Assembly (NCBI GenBank): GCA_963922205.1
Contig: CAWUHX010000307.1
Span: forward strand, 310,001-374,000
Direction of reading: 5' to 3'
DNA: 64,000 nucleotides
Source of the DNA: Romanomermis culicivorax
Taxonomy: Eukaryota; Nematoda; Enoplea; Mermithida; Mermithidae
Part shown: in pieces, positions 56,001 to 64,000 of the stretch
Layout of the letters: each line of letters starts with the position of its first letter
Numbering within the stretch: position 1 is the stretch's first letter
The notes under the pieces: model-generated
The model's input: the letters and a program-made list of their open reading frames with translations, nothing else
Told to the model about the DNA's origin: nothing
Database searches by the model: none
Program-made: the position numbers and the translations under genes

Positions 56001-59000
56001 AGCCATATTACTAAAATTTTTTTTTCAAAAAATATTTCCAGGTCGGCACCAGAGACGCTCGGCCAAAATTTTTCAGGTGGGAGGATCTAAAAAGATATTC
56101 TGGAAAAAATTTTGGGGAGGGTGTAAAAATCTCCTTTAAAAAAATTGTCGAAAAACCTAGCTTTGAAAATTTCTTAAAGTTCAGGTAATCGATGAATGAC
56201 TACTTTAGTTGGCACATTTTTCATAGTCTTTTTAAAAAAAATTTCTATAGAAAAGTTTTCTAGAAAAACCTTTTTGTAAAATGCCTTTTGCTGAGAAATG
56301 AGTGAAATAACAAACTATACCTTTACCACTATCCGTCCACTGACTATACTCTATTTTTTCCAAAAAGTCTCAGAAAGAAAAAATATGCCCATACAAATAA
56401 TGAACAACCTGCGTACGCGGCCATCCTTATTTCAGGTTGACCGTAGCTGTTAGGACCATAACTTTAAAAAAAGAAAATATTGACGCGACGCGTAGTCATC
56501 CTCTGTTTACGGATTTCTTTAGATTTCTTGTCTTCTGATGCTCATTTGAAAATGAGCGCAATTTAAAGGTAATTATTGAGGGTTTTGAAAATTCATGAAA
56601 ACATCGAACATTTCTGAGCGTCAAACTGATTAATGTATGTAGTCAAGGTCATTTATAGTACACGCAGAAACTTTTTTGAGACGATGGACATTATGTTCGA
56701 TCCAATATTCCGGCTATGAAAGTGACTTGAAAATTTTCAAAATTTTCAAAAACAAAAAGCAAGATTTTCATTCCGGATCAGATCATACATGTAATTGAGG
56801 GGAAGTGCTATGGGGACCCCCCCCCACAGAAATCGTCGACCATAATGGCTAGGCATTGGGCGACCGCCCAGCCAGGATTTTCCAATCCTATGGCTAGCCA
56901 TATGGTAGCCGTAATCACCCCCATACTTTTGGTCGGACTAGAAAATGTTAATTTTTTGATGAAAAATTTCAATTTTTGAACAAAAAATGGTCACGAATGT
57001 GAATTTTTTGGGCGCTTCGCGCCATGAATACATCTTTTCGGTATTTTTAGAAAAAACTACTATTTTTCGGATTTTTTTCGTGAAAAAAATAGACTTTTCC
57101 ATGAGAGACCCCCCCCCCTAAAATTTTGGGAATTACTGACCCCGGCCCAAAAACGGTCGTCCGAACCCCCAGACCTCGGGGCTCCGTTACATGTATGGAT
57201 CAGATGTTCCATAAAGATAGTCCGAGTTGTGCGGAAAAGTTTGGATTTTGCGCACGGAATAGTGCAAGTATTTTCTTGATCATCAGTTCAAGGAGATTAA
57301 CTTGCGACTTCCACAGTATGAAAAGCTTTGTGTGAACTCCACTGATCAGCCAATCATGCAGATGCTGAAGAACGTGTTTGGCGCGTAGACCGCAAAAAAT
57401 CTTGAACCCCCTCATTTTACTCTTTCAAACCTTGGGGCCTGCATTTGATCTGGAAGGTTAAAAATTTTCAAACGAATCCAAGAATAGAATAAATCTTTTG
57501 TCAGCTCGTGCGAATCGTCGTTAACTCGACCTTAATCTTGCTAGGAGCAGAATTAAAATCTCGAGTTAACTTACCACCCGTAAGCGCTAACTCGCTTTAT
57601 GCATACTAGTGAAGGTTAGCGCGTGTTAAAATGGTCGACTCTCACACGAGTTAACGCTAACGCTCTTATGTAGATTGTGACCGAACTTGGCGTCCGTCCT
57701 CATTCAGCGTCTGTCTTGACTTGCCGTGTTATATGATTTATGATTTAGATCGAAATTGACCCATGTGCTTGATCAAATTCACTTTTTATTGATCATTGAA
57801 AAGTATGCACTTCCAAGTAATACAATCATTACAGTTTAGGAGTTTTTCGATTTACGTAAATTTTACTCACACATTTCTATATACATAAAAGGCTTTCCCA
57901 AGCCCATAGCTTCAAAAAGAAACATTTCATTTTTGTATGCAAACTCGCATATTCCCAGAATTTCAAAAACTAAATAAATTATGTATGTTCTCAAAATCGA
58001 ATTGACCTTACGCAAAAACGTCTATCTAAATTTGAGGTTTTAAGTAAAGTTTGTCCATTGCGCTGTTCTGTAAACCCGGCGTGATTTTGGAAAGGCAAAC
58101 TTTATGTTGTCCTTGCAAGTTCAAATGTTGCTACTTGTGTTTTAAAGCAGAATCATTTCCGATCAATTTTATTTGTATAAGAAAAAGCAAAAGTGATTCG
58201 CCAATGGCGTAGAAGTAAAATATTTTGAATATAAGCAGTTAGTACGCAAATTATGGATACTCGAATAAAGAATCTTAGGCGAAAAAGAAAGATACGTGAT
58301 AAAATTAAAGACAAAGAACAAATAAAGGTAAATTTGTAGATCAAGAAGATGCAAAAATGTTGGAAGCAATTTAACTTTGATTTTATAATGCATTGGACGC
58401 TAAGTTGGGAATGGACGCCAAGTCAGGATCTTTTCCTTCAACGCTAGACGCCATGTTGAGGCGGAAGTTAGGATGAACGCCAAGTTGAGATTTCCATATT
58501 TCGTATTCAATATAGCATTGGACGCCAAGTTAGGACAGACGCTAAGTTAGGCGGACGCCTAGTTGAGATTTCTATATTTAGTCTTCAGTATAGCATTGGA
58601 CGCTAAGTTAGAACGGACGCCAAGTTGGGATAGATGCCGAAGTGGGACAGAACGTTTATGCATACGGCCCAAAGTGTCAACTGCATTCCGCAGTCCATGC
58701 TAATTCCATTTGTTAACATAAGCACATATACTGTATAGATTTAACGGAGCATATGTAAAAAACATAATTAAGGTTCATTTATAATTGCCTTTTCTGGCAG
58801 AACGGAATGCAATCGACGGAACGTAACCGAACGGAAGGGAAATTTCTGTTCGGTTGGACGTTACCGTCGGTCGCTTTCCGCAAAATTTTAGTTATCCTTT
58901 CCGACCGAAAATGGATTTTCAGGCTGAACGTTTCCAGCTGTTGAAAATCCCTTCCGTCGGAAAGGTAAGTACGAGCCTTTAGAAACATTATTAAACTATA

Positions 59001-60581
59001 TGATTCTAGAACAATGTGGTAAGTGGAACTGGAACCGATCAGTTCTTTAATTTGAAGAATCAGAACCGGAAGTTAAAATTTTTTATTAACGGGAACCGGT
59101 AGTATTACAAGAACTAATGTGCATGTATAGTAGGTAACATGATTTTCTTCCTCATGTTGATTTCTCCAATGGTTTTGTCCGTTTCTCCTCCGAAAATTCA
59201 TCAAACCATGTTTTCAATTTTTTAGAGTGATTATGCTTTGATATTCAACGATTATACTCGCGCAAAATCTTTGTTTTCCGAAACAGATATTCCGTTGTTC
59301 AAAGAAGGTGAGCCTTTAAGGCTGATCTTTTAATACAGGATTAACATAATTTTTTTAATTGTTTACCTTGCTATAAATTTTCCGTATGCTTTTTGTCTCT
59401 TTTTGTATGATAATTATCTTTGCATTTTGTAGGATTGAGAATTTCATGTAGTTTTTCCATTTTAAATAAATATATGGTATCAATTGCCATATCTGTATCG
59501 ATCAACCTAAGTGCCTGTTCAGTTTAGCTAATGAACATGTAATATATCGTAAAATCGCAACGATGCAAAGATATTTATTTAAGCTTACAGTGAAGTTGAG
59601 CAACGCGTCGAAAAATTTAGGAAAGCATTGGAAGAAAAGCTAGTGGAGATGCCTTCGACTTTAGACGAACAAAAGAAAATAATCCGGTACTTGATCTCTG
59701 AATCTAGACATTAGCCTTTCTACTATAGTATCAGGTCCATGGTTGAAATTCCTAAATACATATAAAGAACAAACACGCAATTTTTTATTAATAATCTGTA
59801 GTGCTAAAATTTTTTGGTGATGCTTATTTAGTGTCTTCTAATGGTTCTTCATTTAAGATATTTGCTTCTACTTAATCCCGAGTCCACCGCTGGTTGGACG
59901 TGCTTAAATGCTAGTTACCATTGGCTCCTGGGTCTCTTATGGGATTCACAACAGAAACACCATAAAGCTGGTGAGTTTTCAAGGAGCAGGAATCATGTAT
60001 TAACAAGCTCGGGGATGAGCTGCATATTTTTCTTGAAGGCCTTTTCGGATTGTCGTAACTTGACAAAAATTTTGATCTTTTTGAAGAATCTCCATGTGAG
60101 ATCTTAATTGTAGCAACTATTTCATCATACCCATTCCTAACATTGCCTGAATTTTTTGTAAACTTTGTGATATTGTGCAAATCAGTAACCTCAGTAAATT
60201 TTTCTTGAAGATCCGAGGTTGGTTTGTTAAAGTCCCTTTAACCCAAATTATGTTTATGTATTCCAGAAACATGAAATGAAAATTTTTGCGAAATTTTTTA
60301 TTATTAATAAGGTTTATTTTAAGCTGTCGAATCTGCTCATTTGTACGATGATGATTCTGACGACGAACAACTGAGTAAGTTTCCGTTTTTTAAATTTCTG
60401 CAAGATATTATTGAGTGTTTATTCCTTTCCAGAAAACGAATTAACTCACAGATTTTATTTCGTCGAGTCCGTTGCAAATGTTTTCAATACAAAACTGCAA
60501 CATTTTTACAAACTAGGACAATCATATATTCATGGTCAATTGAGTTTGTCGTCAAATTTACATAAAGAAGACCAAGTTGAG
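46693..60581 (+). CDS. EXOC2: Exocyst complex component 2 (Sec5), exons 1-11, 3' end incomplete
   Basis: Sec5 is a subunit of the octameric exocyst, which tethers secretory vesicles to the plasma membrane; its N-terminal IPT/TIG domain binds Ral GTPase. Exons: 46,693-46,819; 46,876-47,049; 49,845-49,971; 50,037-50,150; 50,212-50,339; 50,536-50,762; 59,226-59,307; 59,584-59,686; 59,858-59,970; 60,324-60,374; 60,433-60,581. All ten junctions are GT-AG and phase-compatible, giving 465 residues. The TIG domain spans residues 10-95 ([32 protein letters not shown]). Other hallmarks are [21 protein letters not shown] and [17 protein letters not shown]. Animal Sec5 is about 900 residues, so roughly half lies beyond. 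Identification is firm; the exact start is supported by the conserved N-terminus. Confidence 0.95.
47050..49844 (+). other. EXOC2 intron 2
   Basis: 2.8 kb, AT-rich. ORFs at 48,031 and 48,961 look like low-complexity chance ORFs. No element with clear ends found. Confidence 0.6.
49845..50762 (+). CDS. EXOC2: EXOC2 exons 3-6
   Basis: 49,845-49,971 carries the conserved SAVWVDE segment; 50,037-50,150 the [17 protein letters not shown] segment; 50,212-50,339 the [11 protein letters not shown] helix; 50,536-50,762 the region ending [13 protein letters not shown]. Introns are 65, 61 and 196 bp. Donor 3 is AAGAA|gtgaag and all phases agree. Confidence 0.92.
52065..54281 (-). mobile_element. PIF/Harbinger-like element, copy 2, with solo LTR inside
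   Basis: Ends AGGCCGATGTATAGTAATCC and ATACATCGGCCT with TAA on both sides (52,062-52,064; 54,282-54,284). The left end corresponds to the right end of copy 1, so orientation is reversed. The centre has long runs of AATTTTAAA-type AT repeats, within which a solo LTR inserted. Length without the LTR is about 1.3 kb. Confidence 0.78.
52604..53493 (-). repeat. Solo LTR of the Ty3-type family
   Basis: 890 bp in reverse orientation with TGTAACG/CGTTACA ends and a TAAA duplication (52,600-52,603; 53,494-53,497). Same family as the LTRs at 12.6-26.2 kb. The 91-residue ORF inside is not a gene. Confidence 0.9.
55279..57666. mobile_element. TA-flanked inverted-repeat element with GTTAACGCG motifs
   Basis: Ends AGAGTGCTAACTTCAACACG and, in reverse, AGAGCGTTAGCGTTAACTCG, each flanked by TA. 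Many GTTAACTCGTGTTA-like repeats occupy both ends (55,290-55,440; 57,515-57,660). No transposase seen. The MITE at 56,784-57,197 lies inside. Confidence 0.55.
56784..57197. mobile_element. hAT-type MITE, CATACATGTAA family
   Basis: 414 bp, CATACATGTAATTG to CGTTACATGTATG, with GATCAGAT duplicated exactly (56,776-56,783; 57,198-57,205). Contains the CATATGGCTAGCC-like segment, a C homopolymer and the hairpin GGCGCTTCGCGCC (57,011-57,023). Confidence 0.85.
58385..58660. repeat. GGACGCCAAGTTAGGA tandem repeats
   Basis: At least eight imperfect copies of a 15-16-bp unit (GGACGCTAAGTTGGGA and variants) organised in a longer repeat of about 110 bp that includes GAGATTTCTATATTT. An inverted match, GAACTTGGCGTCCGTCC, lies at about 57,683, so this may be the end of a palindromic element. 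Confidence 0.7.
58661..59225. other. Intron sequence with short inverted repeats
   Basis: 58,790-58,970 contains inverted GAACGGAA/TTCCGTC-type motifs. No gene. Confidence 0.4.
59226..59307 (+). CDS. EXOC2: EXOC2 exon 7
   Basis: 82 bp between tttttag and gtgagc. Encodes the [20 protein letters not shown] segment, a well-conserved Sec5 stretch, phase 0 in and 1 out. Confidence 0.92.
59584..60581 (+). CDS. EXOC2: EXOC2 exons 8-11
   Basis: 59,584-59,686, 59,858-59,970, 60,324-60,374 and 60,433-60,581. Three acceptors end in TTAAG or TTTAAG. Content: [20 protein letters not shown]; a Trp-rich helix; a short acidic DDDSDDE segment; and the [14 protein letters not shown] region. Exon 11 ends GTTGAG|gtatgt in phase 0. 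Confidence 0.92.
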
Positions 60582-61161
60582 GTATGTTCCACTCCTATCC
60601 TTCCTTATATAGTGTAATGTAAAAGTGACCCGTTTAACAGGCGCACTACCCCAGCCAGTCAAGCCAGAGTGTTTGAGTTATCTAAGTCAAATTGCTATTG
60701 TACTCTAGTTGCTCACATAAAAACTTCATGTATCTGTCCACAGTACAGTGTGAGCTTTATCCCGTCTGTAACAAACTGCGGCCTTTAAGACACGCGTTTT
60801 GAGAAGTTCGACCTTGTCTATGATAAGTTAAAAATTAATTATACGTGGAAAACAGATGGATTCAGTAGTTTCACATGCTGAGTAAAACTGCGGCATTTAT
60901 TTAGCATGAAACTCAAAATTCGCAAAACTACAATAGCTCAAACCTTGGAGTTTCCATTTTCTTATTTTTTCTTCATTTCTGTAGTCAGTTGGATTGAACA
61001 TATTGTTTTCAAGTTTGAGTCCGATTTTCATAGCATTTTGTGATCTGTAGTAGATATGCACGCACGATATTATTATTCAAATAGGCTTTTGAATTCGAAT
61101 AAATTATCGACCAATGATTTTCTGAGAACATCGGATGCGACCTTACCAAATCAATTAGAAG

Positions 61162-61527
61162 CATACATGTAACGGAGCCCTGAGGTATGGGGGGGGGGTT
61201 GGGCCACTTTTTTGGGGGAGGTCTCTGATGGAAAAAAACGATTTTTTCACAAAAAATGGTTCAAAAAATAGTAATTTTTTTCTAAAAAATGATAAAAAAA
61301 AAGTATTTATGGTGCGAAGCGCCGAGAAAATTGATGTTTTTGACTATTTTTTGTTCAAAAATTGACATTTTTTATCAAAAAAATGACATTTTTCAGTATT
61401 TTTCCGACCAAAAGTATGGGGGTCCCTAGGGCTACCATATGGCTAGCCATATGATTGGAAAATCCTGGGGGGGCAGTCGCCCAATGGTTCCCATATCACT
61501 TCCTCCTCCCCCCCAATTTCATGTATG
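61162..61527. mobile_element. hAT-type MITE, CATACATGTAA family
   Basis: 366 bp, CATACATGTAACGGAGCCC to AATTTCATGTATG, with ATTAGAAG duplicated exactly (61,154-61,161; 61,528-61,535). Contains a degenerate hairpin GGTGCGAAGCGCC near 61,309. Confidence 0.87.
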
Positions 61528-61615
61528 ATTAGAAGAAAAAATGTAGGTTGTCGAAGTCTTTGTAAAGTTTCATTGCTATAGCATTGATGATAGCTGAACT
61601 ATATGCATCAAATCA

Positions 61616-62880
61616 TACATAAAATTGGGGCGAATGATATTGGAACTCCCCCCAGAAATCATCGGCATATGACTAGTCATTGGGTGATCCCCCACAGGCA
61701 TGGCCGTGCGCAAGGGGGGGCGGGGGGCGGCCGCCCCCCCCCCCCCCATTGAGGCAGTAACTCTAAACCGAAAACATGCGTTTTGGTGGACTTTAAAAGG
61801 TCAAAATCTCAAAATTTTCCGGCGCGAAGCGCCGGTCATGGGTATAATTATAACTATATTCTATCAGGCGCGGCCGTTAGCATATCTACTTCGACTTACT
61901 AATTAATGATCAACAGTTTCTATCAATCAAGTTAGCTCGTTTCATTTTCTAATCGTTTACAGTCAATTATGTCGCCGAAAATAGAGATTTTTCATCAAGT
62001 CTCTCAATTTTTTCTCTCGATGATTGGAATTTTTTTAACGTTTGCAATCTGAACTTTCGCGTTTATTGAAGGTGGAAATTGAAGACATTACTCTAGAACG
62101 CAATTTCAAAACATTTGTTCACGGATTATCTGATAGAGAGATTTATTTTTCAGCGTTTTAGAATACAAAAACCCGAAAATTTTTCCGGCGCTACGCGCCG
62201 GAATGGGAGGCCAATTACGCTTCATCAGTCTGATTTTAATTTATTTCCCAACGTTATGAAAGTTCATTTTCCAGCGTTTAAGAAAGTGAAAATCAAAAAA
62301 TTTTTCCGGCGCTCGGCGCCGGACCATTCTATAGAACACCAATATATTCTTCATGAGCTCATTTTTACTAACATAACCAGGATTTTCTCAATTTTTTCCT
62401 CATTTTTGCAGGTTTCTGACTACAAATACAACAAAATGCTTGGGTATGCTCCTAAAATGCATAAAAAGGATCCGTAGCAACATTATAAGCGTTTTTAAAA
62501 ATGTGGAAAATTTTTGGAAAATGAGGAAAAAAATTTTGGGTCCGGTTCTCATGTGGAAAAAATCTTAGAGGAAAAAAAACCGTGATGCACACAGTATATC
62601 CGCGTAAGATCAACATTTTCTGGGGCTATTCAGTGAAAAAATCTAGTCCGCCCCCCCCCCCATGAAAAAATCCTGCGCTCGGCCCTCACAGGATATGCCA
62701 ATTCTTCACCTAGCCATATGGTAGTCATAGAGACTCAGGTTACTTTTCGAAAATATTGAAAAATTGACATTTTTCAATGATATTTTCCAGCAAAAAATTG
62801 ACAATATTGAAAAATATCAATTTTTGAACAAAAAAATGGTCAAAATTTCAAATTTCTGGGCGCTTCGTGGCAGGATTTTT
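61616..62880. mobile_element. Third clear copy of CATACATGTAA family, split by another MITE
   Basis: Left part from TCATACATAAAATTGGGG; right part resumes at 62,693 with CCATATGGTAG and ends near a GGGCGCTTCG motif. The family's right end is not recognisable, so 62,880 is approximate. Confidence 0.55.
61699..62684. mobile_element. hAT-type MITE, GCCGTGC family, 986 bp
   Basis: Left end CATGGCCGTGCGCAAGG, right end CCTGCGCTCGGCC; flanks CCCACAGG and CTCACAGG match at 7 of 8. Near each end are long G or C runs. Three CCGGCGC hairpins lie inside (61,819; 62,185; 62,306), each with a different loop. Confidence 0.7.
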
Positions 62881-63007
62881 TCAGCACGAGTCGCATCAGC
62901 ATTAGTGCTTATGAAAAAAAACATTTCATTAGTACATTAGCCCGGTTGATAAACGTTACTTTGTTGCTGTCAAATAATGTGTGAGTTTCTCAGTTATGAT
63001 GGGATCC

Positions 63008-63120
63008 CAACAACTGAGTGAAAGACAATTGGGTGAATGCAACAATTGGGTGAGTGTGACAATTGGGTGAATGACAGTTGGGTGAAAGACAATTGGCGGA
63101 CTACGACAATTGGGTGAAAA
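63008..63120. repeat. ACAATTGGGTGA tandem repeat
   Basis: About seven imperfect copies of a 14-17-bp unit centred on CAATTGGGTGA. ORFs across it are artefacts. Confidence 0.75.
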
Positions 63121-63469
63121 TAATAAAAAACAGCAGCATGCAGGAAACAGAAAGACAGAAAAAAGTAGGTCTGATAGAAACAGAAGGTGGTAACAATGGG
63201 TGACAAAAGTATACAAGGAAACAAAGAACACATGTGGCAACAAAGAACACATATCAGTATATATATATATATGTATGTACAGACCCTGGAATTCATAGTT
63301 GAATATTTTTGTGCTACTGTCAAATGGCTGAATTTACAATTAGTGAGAGAGGCAAACAAAAGCTACTCTACAATGGTTATGCTTATGTCTGTGAAAAAAA
63401 TCATGATACTATAGTATACTGGCAATGCGAGAAAAAAAGGATTTTGCAAGGCCCGCACTATTTCGTCAG

Positions 63470-63922
63470 TTGATTGTCAAGCTGGAGGCCCACGTGGTCA
63501 GAGCACACTCACGCCCCAGATGCAATTCGCCTTCACATTTTGAAAGTTGTGGAAATTGCCAGAACACAGGCTACTGATACTCAGGTATGTACGGGGTAGA
63601 GGAATAGCCTCTCTATGCTTTCACTCATTCAGCCGTTTTTCACCTAAATCTATCAAAAATTCTAAAAAATGTCAAAAAACCAATTTTCGAATAGTTTTAC
63701 ACTTTATTGGAAACTACTCAAACAATTGTGAATAATATGATGACAAGCATTACAGTAGTGACAGCAGTACACCTTCCAACCACTTCTTCGTTGAAATGAA
63801 TGATTCAACGGCAATGAACTTCAAAATTTCCAGCACAGCCACAGGATTTGGCATCACTTGAAATTCCTCCAGAATATAAGCTAACTAAATTGAGTGACAA
63901 CTTTCTACAGTATGATTCTTGA
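63470..63922 (+). pseudogene. Two candidate exons at window end, possibly EXOC2, with a frame problem
   Basis: Segment 63,470-63,584 follows cgtcag and ends ACTCAG|gtatgt; segment 63,839-63,922 follows cagcacag. The second half of the first segment and the second segment join in phase 0 and read RLHILKVVEIARTQ, then QDLASLEIPPEYKL. The first half of segment one (LIVKLEAHVVRA) is in a different frame; the change falls in the CCCC run at about 63,515. Starting in phase 0 fits EXOC2 exon 11, and an LEIP motif occurs in Sec5 after this region, but I cannot show homology. It may be a sequencing indel, a pseudogene fragment, or another gene. Confidence 0.35.
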
Positions 63923-64000
63923 TCCGGACAAAATGGGATTCTAATTTTTTCCACAGCCAACAATTCACAAATTTCACGTAATTCTACAAACTGGTATGCT

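Larger units (their letters stand above)
50763..59225 (+). other. EXOC2 intron 6, 8.5 kb, transposon-filled
   Basis: Holds a possible hAT-like element (51,651-55,095), a PIF/Harbinger-like element with a solo LTR inside, a TA-flanked element (55,279-57,666) with a MITE inside, and tandem repeats near 58.4 kb. No exon-like ORF. Confidence 0.85.
60582..63469 (+). other. Intergenic or intronic stretch after EXOC2 exon 11, MITE-rich
   Basis: Contains the MITEs at 61,162-61,527 and 61,616-62,880 and a short tandem repeat at 63,008. No exon could be supported here. Confidence 0.6.

Noticed and set aside
63008-63120. CRISPR-like spacing of short repeats
   Set aside because: Units are contiguous and imperfect without unique spacers, and the genome is eukaryotic.
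63008-63359. ORFs of 98 and 121 residues on the minus strand
   Set aside because: Run through the CAATTGGGTGA tandem repeat and a TA microsatellite.

Overview
This is nuclear DNA from an invertebrate metazoan. I cannot name the group. The evidence is an animal-type exocyst gene (EXOC2/Sec5) with canonical GT-AG introns, a class of very short introns (45-65 bp) beside long transposon-filled ones, and a dense load of animal mobile elements (Maverick/Polinton, Ty3-type LTR elements, hAT, PIF/Harbinger-like, pogo, LINE). Host coding sequence is a small part of the window.

Layout. 1-4.2 kb: one end of a Maverick/Polinton on the minus strand, with integrase, penton, small basic protein, major capsid, adenain-type protease and the start of the packaging ATPase, almost all overlapping. 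A GAC-rich satellite follows the integrase. 4.2-11.4 kb: a degenerate tRNA-like sequence, then a spliced plus-strand coding module: a DEDDy 3'-5' exonuclease ORF, a charged/coiled-coil ORF joined to it across a single in-frame TGA, and an ORF with an RGG-rich tail in the -1 frame. It ends in a 611-bp sequence that recurs as a solo LTR at 43.7 kb, so the module may be the interior of an unusual LTR element. I do not recognise this combination; it is my main candidate for something undescribed.

12.6-26.2 kb: a 13.6-kb Ty3-like element with TCTG target duplications. Its order is gag, envelope-like glycoprotein, protease, RT, RNase H, integrase; envelope before protease is not the usual retroviral order. 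It is broken by stops and by changes at RT and RNase H catalytic positions. Inside its envelope region lies a younger, internally deleted relative that keeps one long intact gag ORF between apparently identical LTRs.

26.2-46.7 kb: a PIF/Harbinger-like element; a probable two-exon minus-strand gene for a small membrane protein (27,970-31,002); a 6.5-kb hAT carrying a deleted pogo element; and a stack of nested hAT-type elements whose boundaries are set by matching 8-bp target duplications. 46.7-60.6 kb (and perhaps to the window end): eleven phase-compatible exons of EXOC2, with an 8.5-kb intron holding a second PIF-like element that itself contains a solo LTR.

A short hairpin with a CCGGCGC/GCGCCGG stem and a variable loop recurs at least ten times in otherwise different elements from 35 to 62 kb. 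All boundaries and reading frames were worked out by eye; no database search was run.
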